Assembly: GCF_001613385.1 (NCBI RefSeq)
Contig: NZ_BDCG01000012.1
Location: forward strand, 186,001-250,000
Origin: Nocardia flavorosea NBRC 108225
Lineage (GTDB): Bacteria; Actinomycetota; Actinomycetes; Mycobacteriales; Mycobacteriaceae
Direction: 5' to 3'
Length of the DNA: 64,000 bases
Below the pieces are notes generated by a model. The model worked only from the letters and a program-made list of their open reading frames with translations, did no database searches and was not told the DNA's origin. This document shows, in pieces, positions 1 through 8,521 of this stretch. The first letter of the stretch is position 1, and each line of letters opens with the position of its first letter. Made by a program: the position numbers and the translations under genes.

Positions 1-41
1 GCCAAGCCGTTCTGACAAAAAGCAGTCGTACTGTCCGGTGC

Positions 42-1205
42 GTGATCAGAACCCATGCCCGGACGGCATCCGTGAGTCTCGTACTCCTCATCGGTGCGGC
101 CGCCGGCGTCACCGCATACACCCGCGTCTCCGCGGCGCCGACCGGCATCGCCCTCGTGAACGCCGACACCGGGCCGACGGGCGCCAGGGTTCTCGAATCG
201 GTGCAGCAGACCGGCGGCTACGACTGGCATATCCTGCCCGCCGAGGCCGCGGTTGCCGGCGATTACGCGGCAGTGATCACCCTGCCCGCGGACCTGACCG
301 ACGCCATGACGACCCTGGCCGGTCACTCGCCGCGCCGAGCGCGGCTCACCGTCGAAATCCACGACGACGCCGAGAACGCCACGGTCGAGGGCGCGATCAC
401 GACCGTCAGCCGGCAGATCGGCGCCGCGGGAATCACCACCGCCCTGGAGGCCACCGCTCACGCCCGGACGCATATCTCTTCGGCACAATTCACCGCCCAA
501 CTACTGGGTACCGGATTGGACGCGACGGTGGTAGGCACGGAACAGTTCGCCGCCGGGACGGAACAGTTGCTGGATCTGGTCGAGGTCGCCGAAACCGGTG
601 TGGCCCAACTGTCCTCGGCGATCGACTCGCTGACCTCCATGCTGGACGACGTGGCCGAGCAGGCCGGTCAGCTCGCCACCGCCCTGGATACCACGGAGAT
701 CACGCTGAGCGATGCACGGCAGGCGGCGGACGCGACGACGACCGGACTCGACCGGATACTCCCCGTACTGCACGCGCTGCCCGGCGCGGACGCCGCGCCG
801 ATCGCCGATATCATCGCGAAACTCCAGGCGGTCCGTGACGTATCCGGACAGGTGGCCACGCAATTGGATGATCCCGCCGGGCAATTCGGCACCGGAACGG
901 ACCCTGATGCCGGGCTGGGCACCACCCTGCACGACCTGGCCGGCCGCCTCACGTCGATCTCCGATCAACTCGACCAGGGCAGCGCACTCGCCGGAGATAT
1001 CCCCGGGCGCGCCGACGAGGGAGTCGCACAGCTTCTCGACGCCGCCGAACTCCTGGAAAGTGGGATCGGCCGGCTCCAGCACATGGTGTCGTTGCTGGGC
1101 ACCCAGACGGCGGAGGCTTCCGCCGCGAGTGCGCCCGCCGGTCCCGCACACCAGGCGGCACTGGCCCAGGCACTCGTCGACCCGGTGGAGGTCGTCCGCG
1201 AATAG
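42..1205 (+). CDS. YhgE/Pip-like secreted or membrane-anchored protein
   Basis: The 387-aa product has an N-terminal hydrophobic segment (about residues 10-25) ending near SAAPTGIALVNADTG, the typical opening of the YhgE/Pip extracellular domain. An alpha-helical region rich in Ala, Leu, Gln and Thr follows, with coiled-coil character from about residue 150 to 370. Full YhgE/Pip proteins are about 600-700 aa and end in an ABC-2-like block of membrane helices. That block is absent here, so this is an extracellular domain on one membrane anchor. The GTG start at 42 gives the signal segment directly, but no strong ribosome site precedes it. Bases 1-15 read as the last codons and TGA of an upstream gene in another frame, so the gene may be second in an operon. 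The stop is TAG. The molecular function is unknown. Confidence 0.7.
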   Translation: MIRTHARTASVSLVLLIGAAAGVTAYTRVSAAPTGIALVNADTGPTGARVLESVQQTGGYDWHILPAEAAVAGDYAAVITLPADLTDAMTTLAGHSPRRARLTVEIHDDAENATVEGAITTVSRQIGAAGITTALEATAHARTHISSAQFTAQLLGTGLDATVVGTEQFAAGTEQLLDLVEVAETGVAQLSSAIDSLTSMLDDVAEQAGQLATALDTTEITLSDARQAADATTTGLDRILPVLHALPGADAAPIADIIAKLQAVRDVSGQVATQLDDPAGQFGTGTDPDAGLGTTLHDLAGRLTSISDQLDQGSALAGDIPGRADEGVAQLLDAAELLESGIGRLQHMVSLLGTQTAEASAASAPAGPAHQAALAQALVDPVEVVRE

Positions 1206-1339
1206 CGCGCTATCACAAGGTGGGCTGGTGCGCCGCCGTCCGGAGTTGCGGTGGAAGCTCATAGCGGGGAGGACCGTCGAGGCCCGAACGACCCCGGGTG
1301 CGCTGGTGGGAATCCTCACCCGTCACGGCAGGAAGGATG

Positions 1340-2116
1340 TCAACACTCGATGATGCGCAGATCTCCGCCGATTCGCGTGAAGGCCGTCGGCGTGAGCCCG
1401 AACATCGCCCGGAAGGTATCGCTGAAATGCGACGGGGACGCGAACCCGGCATCCGCCGCCGACCGGGTCAGATCGTGACCGGCGGCATGGGACCGGGCGA
1501 TCTGCACCATCCGCGCCCACTGGACGTAACGGCGGAAGCTCGTCCCGGTCTGCGTGGCGAAGGTACGCAGGAAGTGAGAGGTGGAAAGGCCTGCGGCGCG
1601 GGCTGTTTCATCGGCTCTGTACGGACGGGCGGGATCGGCGCGGATGCGGCTCGCGGCGGCGGCGATCCGCGCGTCACGGACGATGGGCACCGGGATACTC
1701 GCCAGGTCCAGTAGCCGTTCGATATCCGGCTCCGGTTCCCGGCACAGTGCGATGAGGTCGGCTTCGCGGTAGTGCGCGTACGGATAATCTCCGGCCAGGC
1801 GGGTCATTCCGCCGAGACAGCGAGCCAGGGCGGTGCTGGTCGGATCGAAGAAACCGAACAGCATGCGGCCCCGGGTCTCCACCACGTGATGGGTCACCCG
1901 GGCGCGGAACAGGAAGCTGCGGGCGGTGAGATCGGGGAGTCCGTCGGCCCGCACCCGGAACGGCGCGTCGATACCGATACCGAGCGACGGGATAGCGGTG
2001 GAATGCGCGTCCAGTCCCAGCCCTGGCCCCAGATAGACGGCATGACCGAGCCGCACCCAGAGCCGGGCCGTAGCCGCCGGCGCAGCGCACGTTTCCGGAA
2101 GTGCCGTCTGCGTCAT
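1340..2116 (-). CDS. AraC family transcriptional regulator
   Basis: 258 aa. The C-terminal third (about residues 165-255) is the AraC double helix-turn-helix. It includes a recognisable second-helix region with DAGFASPSHFSDTFRAMFG followed by LTPTAF, the family signature. The N-terminal part is an effector-binding region with no specific assignment. The open frame continues far upstream without a good start. ATG at 2116 (MTQTALPETC) gives a normal family length. The gene is divergent from the alpha/beta hydrolase at 2237 across about 120 bp, so it probably controls that gene and itself from this interval. This regulatory link is inferred from position only. Confidence 0.82.
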   Translation of the reverse strand: MTQTALPETCAAPAATARLWVRLGHAVYLGPGLGLDAHSTAIPSLGIGIDAPFRVRADGLPDLTARSFLFRARVTHHVVETRGRMLFGFFDPTSTALARCLGGMTRLAGDYPYAHYREADLIALCREPEPDIERLLDLASIPVPIVRDARIAAAASRIRADPARPYRADETARAAGLSTSHFLRTFATQTGTSFRRYVQWARMVQIARSHAAGHDLTRSAADAGFASPSHFSDTFRAMFGLTPTAFTRIGGDLRIIEC

Positions 2117-2236
2117 ATACGCGACGATACCGGCACAGGATCGAGAACCGGCGCCCTTCCGGTGCGGTGACGAGTTGATCCGGGCCGCCGGGAACTCCCG
2201 GCACCACCGGCCCGGGAACGAGAAAGGCAGGCGGCG

Positions 2237-3109
2237 ATGACCACGGATCGGATCGGCCGGGGAGCGATACCGGCACTGAAGGAGACGACGGTCGACGGTG
2301 CCCGGCTGCGCTATGCCGAGGCCGGTACCGGCGACCCCGTGGTGTTGCTGCACGGCTGGCCGGAATCGCATCGGGCCTGGCAGCACCAGATCGGGCCACT
2401 GTCTTCGCGGCGACGAGTACTGGCACCCGATTGGCTCGGCTGGGGTGAGTCCGCCCGCGATACCGCCCTGTCCTGCGATTACGACAGCGAGGTCGACCGG
2501 ATCGCCCGGATGTTCGATGCCCTGGGAGTGGACCGGGTCGATCTGGCCTGTCACGATTACGGCGGTTTCCTCGGACTCGGATTCGTGCAGCGTCATCCCG
2601 ACCGGGTCCGGCGGCTGGCTATCCTGAATTCGCGGGCACACCGAACCTTCACGCCGCCGTATCGACTGCTGTTCGGCGCGTTCACTGTCGGCTCCCGGCA
2701 CCGTCCGACCCGCCGCCTGCTGGCCACACCGCCGGTGTACCTCGTGCACCGGATCGGATTGGCGCGCTACCTGCGCAACGGCAGCTTCGACCGGGAAAAG
2801 CTGGCACGCTACCTCGACGTACTGCGTACCCCGGGCGGCCGCCGCTGGTACACGCATTTCTGGGCGGGTTACGAGGTCCGGATACGCCCCGAGCTCGGTG
2901 CCCGGCTGCCCGAGATCACCTGCCCTACCACCATCGTCTGGGGCACGCACGACCCGGCGATCCCGCTGCGCACCGCCGAAGAACTCGCCGCACGGATACC
3001 GGCCGCCGAGCTGATACGGGTGGATGCCGATCATTTCCTCATGGAGGAGCGGCCGGACGAGGTCACCGCTGCCCTGCTGCGCTGGCTGGACCGTCCCGCA
3101 CCGAATTGA
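2237..3109 (+). CDS. Alpha/beta hydrolase, epoxide hydrolase/haloalkane dehalogenase type
   Basis: 290 aa with a full alpha/beta-hydrolase layout. The oxyanion motif HGWP is at residues 39-42. The nucleophile elbow CHDYGG puts Asp at 107. The likely acid Asp239 lies in WGTHDP and the catalytic His266 in DADHF. An Asp nucleophile places it with epoxide hydrolases, haloalkane dehalogenases and fluoroacetate dehalogenases rather than with Ser esterases. Without the cap-domain halide or Tyr ligands the substrate cannot be read. It is a soluble enzyme with no signal peptide. It lies opposite the AraC regulator at 1340-2116 and may be its target. The start is ATG after GAAAGGCAGGCGGCG, a fair ribosome site. 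Confidence 0.83.
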   Translation: MTTDRIGRGAIPALKETTVDGARLRYAEAGTGDPVVLLHGWPESHRAWQHQIGPLSSRRRVLAPDWLGWGESARDTALSCDYDSEVDRIARMFDALGVDRVDLACHDYGGFLGLGFVQRHPDRVRRLAILNSRAHRTFTPPYRLLFGAFTVGSRHRPTRRLLATPPVYLVHRIGLARYLRNGSFDREKLARYLDVLRTPGGRRWYTHFWAGYEVRIRPELGARLPEITCPTTIVWGTHDPAIPLRTAEELAARIPAAELIRVDADHFLMEERPDEVTAALLRWLDRPAPN

Positions 3110-3288
3110 CCGCCACCGGTGCACTGCCACCACTCCAGTGGCGAACCGGCCCGCAGGCCCGACAGCACGGCCGATCGGCGAAGTAGCGAAGCGAGCCGCC
3201 GCCACTGCCGGTAGCAACTTCACCGGCACGTCGCAGAGCGAACGGGTCAGCACAGTCGCGGACTGACCTGGCCGGCATCATCACCACT

Positions 3289-3345
3289 CGAACCGGCCCG
3301 ACACCACCGCCAGGCGAACCGGCCCGACACCACCGCCAGGCGAAC
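3289..3345. repeat. 26-bp tandem repeat, two exact units plus a partial third
   Basis: A 26-bp unit starting CGAACCGGCCCGACACCACC occurs at 3289-3314 and again at 3315-3340. A third copy diverges after its first ten or so bases. A looser relative of the unit start (GCGAACCGGCCCG) lies near 3135. The repeat is in the non-coding stretch between the hydrolase and a non-ribosomal peptide synthetase remnant. No function is visible. Confidence 0.75.
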
Positions 3346-3382
3346 CGGCCGACATCATCACAAGGTGAGGCGGGCAGCGCAG

Positions 3383-3538
3383 TCACGTAGCGAACCGCAC
3401 CACATCGGGTCGCCCGGTGAGGGCGGTGAGGGCGGTGAGGAGCATCGCCCACGCCACCTGGACGGCGCTGACGCCGTGAGAGCGGCGCAGGTCGAGGACC
3501 GCGGCGGCGGTCGCGGTATCGAGGTCGAGCCGGCTCGT
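3383..3538 (-). pseudogene. Remnant of an NRPS condensation domain
   Basis: Read on the minus strand, about 50 codons resemble the internal region of non-ribosomal peptide synthetase condensation domains. A D..T...V..LR..HGVSAVQVAWAMLL segment is followed by LTGRPDVV, matching the family pattern HGvT-n-vvqaaWavlLsrltGrdDVvfG. The frame ends in TGA at 3383-3385, just where the family continues with G-T-VSGR. The peptide contains TALTALTG, encoded by a tandem 9-bp duplication near 3420-3437 that looks like slippage. No start codon or neighbouring adenylation or carrier domain is present. This is a decayed fragment. The family assignment rests on pattern recognition only. Confidence 0.5.
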
Positions 3539-3706
3539 CCGTGATCGCGCCGGCCGGCAGTCCGGGGTGCCGCTGCCGAAGCAACCGTTGGCAGGGCGGA
3601 TCCGGAATGCTCTTCCCTTTCCGGGGTAATCGCCCCGAATGCCGACCATCCGATCCCGTACCCGGTCTTCCGCGGCCGACCACGGCAGCCAGCGGGAATA
3701 ACCCCG

Positions 3707-4480
3707 ATGCCGTGGCAGATCGGCACCTCCGGCTGGCAGTACCGGGATTGGCGCGGGGTGTTCTATCCCGAGACCTGTCCGCAGCGACTGTGGTTGGAGC
3801 ACTACGCCGCCCGGTTCGCGACCGTCGAAAACAACAACGCCTTCTATCGCCTGCCCAGCCGGGAAGTCTTCACCGCTTGGCACGATCGCACACCCGCCGA
3901 TTTCGTCTGTGCGGTGAAGGCGAGCCGGTTCCTGACCCATATGAAACGACTGCGCGACCCTGCCGACCCCGTGGCACGGCTGCTCGACCACGCCGAGGGT
4001 CTCGGCACGAAGCTGGGCCCGGTGCTGCTGCAATTCCCCGGCACGCTCCGGGCCGATCCCGGTCTGCTGGAGGCGTGCCTGCACTGTTTCCCGGCCGGAG
4101 TCCGGGTCGCGGTCGAACCACGGCACGAATCGTGGTGGACCCCGGCCGTATGCGCCGTCCTCGAACGCAACGGCGCCGCACTGTGCTGGGCCGATGCCGG
4201 GTCACGGCCGGTGACACCGCTGTGGCGTACCACCGAGTGGGGCTATCTGCGGCTGGATCACGGCCGCGCCGATCCACCGCCCCGCTACGGCCACCGGGCG
4301 CTGCGCACCTGGATCGAACGACTCGCCCGCAGCTGGCCGGGCGAGCACGATATCTACGTCTACTTCAACAACGACCCCGGCGGCGCCGCGATCCACGATG
4401 CGATCGCCTTCGCCCATCTCGCCACCGCTGCCGGCGCCACCGTCACCCGCACTCCCGGCCGGGTGCCGCCGCCCGGCTGA
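3707..4480 (+). CDS. DUF72 (YecE-like) domain protein
   Basis: 257 aa spanning one complete DUF72 domain. It opens with IGTSGWQYRDWRGVFYP, the family hallmark, and has the conserved ENNNAFYRLP stretch (E then N for substrate-pocket residues), FVCAVKASRFLTHMKRL, LLQFP and VEPRHESW, and ends with YVYFNNDPGG. DUF72 proteins form a TIM-barrel-like fold with unknown reaction. The ATG at 3707 begins precisely at the family N-terminus (MPWQIGTSGW). The open frame in another register across this region is a shadow. The neighbours are unrelated, so context adds no function. Confidence 0.88.
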   Translation: MPWQIGTSGWQYRDWRGVFYPETCPQRLWLEHYAARFATVENNNAFYRLPSREVFTAWHDRTPADFVCAVKASRFLTHMKRLRDPADPVARLLDHAEGLGTKLGPVLLQFPGTLRADPGLLEACLHCFPAGVRVAVEPRHESWWTPAVCAVLERNGAALCWADAGSRPVTPLWRTTEWGYLRLDHGRADPPPRYGHRALRTWIERLARSWPGEHDIYVYFNNDPGGAAIHDAIAFAHLATAAGATVTRTPGRVPPPG

Positions 4481-4730
4481 CGGATCCACGGGGCCGGTTC
4501 GCACACCGGCGCCCGGATATCGCGGACCCCGGCTCGTTCCTCCGGGCGCAGCGTGGTTTCCGGTCCGCGGGCGAGGCAGTGGTTCCGCGCTTGTCCTGGC
4601 CCGCGCGCTGTACGACCGGCTCGCCTCGGCCGGGCAGCGCGTTTCGCCCACCGGTGCTCGGGTACCGCGCCCGGTATCTGCGCACAGACGGTGTCCGTGC
4701 GCATCCGCCACTACAGCTTTCGGAGGAACC

Positions 4731-5705
4731 ATGCAGATCGGATACAAGCTGGCCGCCGAAGCCTTCGGGCCCGGCGAACTGGTCCGCCAGGCCGTACGCG
4801 CCGAAGCAGCCGGTTTCGATTTCGTCGAGATGAGCGACCACTATCACCCCTGGCTGGACAACCAGGGACATTCGCCGTTCGCCTGGTCGGTCCTGGGCAC
4901 CATCGCCGCGGAAACCGAGCGGATCGGGCTGGCCACCGGCGTCACCTGCCCGACCGTGCGATACCACCCGGCGATCATCGCGCAGGCCGCCGCCACCGTG
5001 GCGCTGCTCTCCGACGGCCGGTTCACCCTCGGTGTGGGCGCCGGGGAACGTCTCAACGAGCATGTCGTCGGGGAGGGATTCCCGGTCGATGTGGCCGGGC
5101 GGCACGCGCTGCTGCGCGAGGCCCTCGAGATCATCCGATTGCTGTGGCAGGGCGGCTACCAGTCCTACGAAGGCCGGCACCTGCAGTTGTCCGATGCCCG
5201 CGTCTTCGATCTGCCCGCCGAGCCGCCGGTGATCGCCGTCGCCGCCGGCGGCACTCGGGCCGCCGGTATCGCCGCCGAACTGGGGGACGGCCTGTTCGCC
5301 ACCGAACCGACACCGGAACTCGTCTCCGGCTATCGCGCGGCGGGCGGGGACGGGCCGCGCTATGCGGAGGTGCCCATGGCCTGGGCGCCCGACGAACAGA
5401 CCGCGGCCCGCGCCGCCCACGAGACCTCACGCTGGGCGATGACGGGGTGGAAGGTGATGAGCGAACTACCCAACCCGGTGAACTTCGCCGCCGCCTCCGC
5501 CACCGTGCGGGAACAGGACATTCTGGAGAAATTCGCCTGCGGCCCCGATCCGCAGCGCTATCTCGACGTGGCGCAGCCGTTCGTGGACGCCGGGTTCGAC
5601 CATCTGGTCATGCAGAACGCCGGCCCCGACCCCGACGGGTTCCTCGACTTCTTCCGCGCCGAACTCGACGAGCCGCTGCGCAAAATGACCGCCCAGCCGG
5701 GGTGA
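4731..5705 (+). CDS. F420-dependent LLM-class oxidoreductase (G6PDH-like subfamily)
   Basis: 324 aa with the luciferase-like monooxygenase TIM barrel. The family landmarks are SDHYHPW (residues 35-41), a TGVTCPT strand, YHPAIIAQA and GVGAGERLNEH (101-111). These match the F420-dependent glucose-6-phosphate dehydrogenase-like subfamily and not the FMN-dependent luciferases. The expected cofactor is F420 and the reaction is probably hydride transfer from an alcohol or sugar, but the substrate is not readable. The start is ATG 4731 with a clear GGAGG 5 bases upstream, chosen over the much longer open frame. It is monocistronic by spacing. The Rv2629-like gene starts about 100 bp downstream with its own promoter. 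Confidence 0.85.
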   Translation: MQIGYKLAAEAFGPGELVRQAVRAEAAGFDFVEMSDHYHPWLDNQGHSPFAWSVLGTIAAETERIGLATGVTCPTVRYHPAIIAQAAATVALLSDGRFTLGVGAGERLNEHVVGEGFPVDVAGRHALLREALEIIRLLWQGGYQSYEGRHLQLSDARVFDLPAEPPVIAVAAGGTRAAGIAAELGDGLFATEPTPELVSGYRAAGGDGPRYAEVPMAWAPDEQTAARAAHETSRWAMTGWKVMSELPNPVNFAAASATVREQDILEKFACGPDPQRYLDVAQPFVDAGFDHLVMQNAGPDPDGFLDFFRAELDEPLRKMTAQPG

Positions 5706-5760
5706 CGTACCTGGTGCAACGGTATGCCCGGGGCGGCCGCGGATCGATTCCGGACGCCGC

Positions 5761-5785
5761 GATTCGATCCGGCCGCGCCGGGTAC
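5761..5785 (+). promoter_or_regulatory. Candidate SigF/SigB-type promoter, unit 1
   Basis: GATTC at 5761-5765, 14 bases, then GGGTAC at 5780-5785. The start codon of the Rv2629-like gene follows 19 bp after the -10 box. The same layout recurs upstream of the genes at 20058, 20625, 21580 and 23623. It resembles the known mycobacterial SigF pattern (GTTT-N15-17-GGGTA). The sigma factor assignment is inferred. Confidence 0.55.
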
Positions 5786-5803
5786 GCGCCCCACGTGGCT
5801 GAT

Positions 5804-6886
5804 ATGACGATCAGAGAAGTAGCGCAACGACCCGGCCCGTTCGCCTCGCTGTACATCGACGCCCAGCACGATACGGAGGACGCCGAGCAGCAGCGCACGC
5901 TGCGCTGGCGGGCCCTCGCCGAACGCCTCGAGGCCGCGGGCGCGACCGACCGCATGATCGAATCCCTGGCGGCGGCGGTCACCGGCAGCCCACCGGAACC
6001 GGGACGCGCAGGCCGCGTCCTGATCGCCGACTCCGAACGAGTGCTGATCGACCGGCGACTGCCCCGGCGGGTGCAGCCGGAAATCGTGCGGGTCTCGCCG
6101 TTGCCCTATCTGCTGCCGCTCATCGAATGCGAAACCGAGGAGGTCCCGCACGCGGTGGCGGTGGTGGACAAGGTGGGTTCGGAACTGTACGGGGTCGACG
6201 ACGAGGGCAAGGTGGTCGGCGAAACCGTCGAGGGCGAGGGCCACCCGGTGCACAAGGTCCGCCACGGCGGCGGCTGGTCGCATCTGTCGATGCAGCGGCG
6301 CGTGGAAGAAACCCTCCGGCGCAATGCCGACGATATCGCCGCGGAGCTGAAACGCCTGACCGAACGTATCCGGGCACGGATCGTGGTGCTGGCCGGTGAT
6401 GTCACCACCCGCGCCGAGGTCCGCCGGGCCCTCGGCGCAGTGCCGGCACGTGTCGTGGAGGTCGAATCCGGTGGGCGGGCCGCAGGCACCGATACCGGCG
6501 GATTCGATGCCGAAGTCCGTGAACTCGTCACCGCCGAGGCGCACGAAGTGCAGAAAGAAGCGATCGCGCGATTCGACCAGGCCCGCGGCCGCGACGACGG
6601 GCCCGCGGTAGCCGGACTCTCCGCGACCGTTTCGGCGCTCCTGGCGGCCAACACCGAGAATCTGCTGATCGACGCCTCGACCCTCGGCGACCGCACGGTT
6701 CGGCTGGATCCCGAACCCGTCCGCGACCCGGCGGCACTCGGCGCCCTGTCCGAAACGTCCGCGCAGTCCTGCCGGGCCGACGAAGCACTACCGGTGGGTG
6801 TCCTGGTACGCGGCGGAACGATCACCCCGGTCGACGCGGAGACTCCCCTCAGCGAGGGTGTCGGCGCGCTGCTGCGGCATACCTGA
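5804..6886 (+). CDS. Rv2629-like protein, baeRF/Vms1-type release-factor fold
   Basis: 360 aa, soluble. It resembles the actinobacterial Rv2629 family, which belongs to the archaeo-eukaryotic release factor (Vms1/baeRF) group. Visible landmarks are the N-terminal PGPFASLYID, the acidic AVAVVDKVGSELYGVDDEGKV strand region, the positively charged VHKVRHGGGWSHLSMQRRVEE, and the C-terminal VLVRGGTITPVD. Relatives are dormancy- or stress-induced in mycobacteria and are thought to act at ribosomes on stalled peptidyl-tRNA. This role is inferred. ATG 5804 begins at the family N-terminus (MTIREV). The gene lies 19 bp downstream of a GWTTC-N14-GGGTAS promoter and 19 bp upstream of a small partner gene. 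Confidence 0.75.
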   Translation: MTIREVAQRPGPFASLYIDAQHDTEDAEQQRTLRWRALAERLEAAGATDRMIESLAAAVTGSPPEPGRAGRVLIADSERVLIDRRLPRRVQPEIVRVSPLPYLLPLIECETEEVPHAVAVVDKVGSELYGVDDEGKVVGETVEGEGHPVHKVRHGGGWSHLSMQRRVEETLRRNADDIAAELKRLTERIRARIVVLAGDVTTRAEVRRALGAVPARVVEVESGGRAAGTDTGGFDAEVRELVTAEAHEVQKEAIARFDQARGRDDGPAVAGLSATVSALLAANTENLLIDASTLGDRTVRLDPEPVRDPAALGALSETSAQSCRADEALPVGVLVRGGTITPVDAETPLSEGVGALLRHT

Positions 6887-6905
6887 AACCGTGAGGCAGG
6901 AGGAC

Positions 6906-7100
6906 ATGATGGAACGAGGAAGTAGTAAACACGGCCCGGCCCGCGACGACGAACTGGCCCACGAAATGGAGGGCACACTACGCGGCAACCGGTCCAGCCG
7001 GGCCGAGGAATGGCACGATCCGGAACCGCCCGCGGACGACGACGAGCTGATCAACGAACGCGTCGACCGAACCGAGCGCCCCGGGGACGCGGGGACATGA
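6906..7100 (+). CDS. Small conserved hydrophilic protein (MMERGSSKHG family)
   Basis: 64 aa, highly charged, with no membrane segment. It starts MMERGSSKHGPARDDELAHE and continues with R-SSRAEEWHDPEP and an acidic tail. This opening is widespread in small actinobacterial proteins of unknown function. The first ATG is at 6906 (a second follows immediately) with CAGGAGG directly upstream. It begins 19 bp after the Rv2629-like gene and probably shares its stress-type promoter. It is likely intrinsically disordered. No function is known. Confidence 0.72.
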   Translation: MMERGSSKHGPARDDELAHEMEGTLRGNRSSRAEEWHDPEPPADDDELINERVDRTERPGDAGT

Positions 7101-7264
7101 CACCCGTTCGAGGCCGGGACCGAAGGCATTCGGATCTCGGCGAACGCCGGCCGACCCCCGATGCCCCGATGAGCGAACGGTAGCTGCGGCGCGGGCACCG
7201 GGGGGATCGAGCGGGGCCGGGCGTTCAGGCCGGCCAGCACCCCGGCGGCCGCCCGATACCAGCG

Positions 7265-7429
7265 TTATCGCGGTGCGGAAAGCACGGGCACCAGCCGGGC
7301 GAGCCCGTCGGACCCGTATCCCGCATCCAGTGCGCGGCGGAACAGATCGTTCGTCGCGTCGAGTACACCGGTGTCGATGCCGTGGCGCGCGATCACCTCG
7401 CGCAGCGTCGCCGACGCGGCGTACGCGGG
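7265..7429 (-). pseudogene. 3-prime remnant of an NAD(P)-dependent oxidoreductase (imine-reductase-like)
   Basis: On the minus strand about 54 codons ending in TAA at 7265-7267 read as a helical tail: REVIARHGIDTG, then DLFRRALDAGYGSDGLARLV. This resembles the last helices of imine reductase / 6-phosphogluconate-dehydrogenase-like proteins, which end in a GxGxDGxARLxxxL pattern. The catalytic and nucleotide-binding parts are missing. Upstream on this strand the next gene (7592) occupies the space on the opposite strand. It is a fragment by length. The family call is tentative. Confidence 0.4.
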
Positions 7430-7591
7430 CTTCCCCGGTATCGTCCCGGTGATCGGCAGTGCCTCACTACCGATCCGTACAATCGGACCCGACCTAGGCG
7501 AACACACGTGCGAGGGCCTCGTCTCGGTGCTCCGCCTCACCAACGACGATATCGACGCTGTCGCAGGAACAGCCGATACAGGGGGTACGGA

Positions 7592-8521
7592 ATGGGCTTC
7601 GCCTACACACCGGCCGCACGACTGCGCGACGTCACGCTGCGCGACGGATTGCAGCTCACCGGGAAAATGTTGCCGACCGAGCGCAAGGTGGAAATTGCCC
7701 GCGAACTGCTCGCCCTGGGTGTCCCGGAACTCGAGATCGGTTCCATGGCGCGCCCCGGCCTCGTCCCGCCGCTGGCCAATACGCTCGAGGTCATCGCGGA
7801 GCTGACTGCGGAGGAACTCGGGAAATGCTGGGTGTGGGTGGCCACGCCCCGGCATATCGAGAAGGCCGCGGCCGCGGGGGCGCGCAACTTCCAATACTGT
7901 TTTTCCGCGTCGGATTCGCACAACCAGGCCAATATCGGGCGCAGCACCGAGGACAGTGTGGCGGCCATGCCGCGGGCCGTGGAGCTCGCCCGGGACTGCG
8001 GCGGCGCCATCCAGCTGTGTATCGCGACCTCGTTCACCTGCCCGATCGAAGGGATGGTCGACCCGGCACGCGTGCTCGGTATCGCCGCCGACCCCCGCAC
8101 CGACGGCGCCGCCGATATCGTCATCTGCGATACCCTCGGCCAGGCCGTACCGGCACAGGTCGCCCGGCTCATCCGGGCGGTCGGCGCCACCACCCCGGAC
8201 CGCCGGATCGTGTTCCACGGCCACGACACGTGGGGGCTGGGGGTGGCCAATACACTCGCTGCCATCGATGCGGGCGCCGGGCTGGTCGACGGCTGCCTGG
8301 GTGGTCTCGGCGGCTGCCCGTTCGCGCCCGGCGCCAGCGGTAACACCGCCAGCGAGGACATCCTGTTCGCCACTCGCCCGGACTGGCTCACCCCGGACAC
8401 GCTGGGACGGATGGTGGATATCAGTGAACGCATGCTCGCCGAGCTCGGCGAACCCAACCGTTCCAAAACCGCCCAGGGCGCACGCTCGGAAGCCCGCGCC
8501 TTCGAATGGGTGATCGCGTGA
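7592..8521 (+). CDS. HMG-CoA lyase-like (DRE-TIM) enzyme
   Basis: 309 aa, one DRE-TIM metallolyase barrel. LRDVTLRDGLQ at residues 11-21 supplies the family Arg and metal-binding Asp. FHGHDTWG places His209 and His211 as metal ligands. GLGGCPFAPGASGN at 238-251 contains the lyase signature Cys242. This pattern fits hydroxymethylglutaryl-CoA lyase and relatives that cleave 3-hydroxyacyl-CoAs. The acyl substrate is not certain. ATG 7592 is preceded by GGGGGTACGGA. Its TGA overlaps the GTG of the D-2-hydroxyacid dehydrogenase by 4 bp, so the two are translationally coupled. A joint role in hydroxyacid catabolism is inferred. Confidence 0.85.
   Translation: MGFAYTPAARLRDVTLRDGLQLTGKMLPTERKVEIARELLALGVPELEIGSMARPGLVPPLANTLEVIAELTAEELGKCWVWVATPRHIEKAAAAGARNFQYCFSASDSHNQANIGRSTEDSVAAMPRAVELARDCGGAIQLCIATSFTCPIEGMVDPARVLGIAADPRTDGAADIVICDTLGQAVPAQVARLIRAVGATTPDRRIVFHGHDTWGLGVANTLAAIDAGAGLVDGCLGGLGGCPFAPGASGNTASEDILFATRPDWLTPDTLGRMVDISERMLAELGEPNRSKTAQGARSEARAFEWVIA

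Noticed and set aside
3289..3345. CRISPR array
   Set aside because: The units are directly adjacent with no spacers, and there are only two to three copies.
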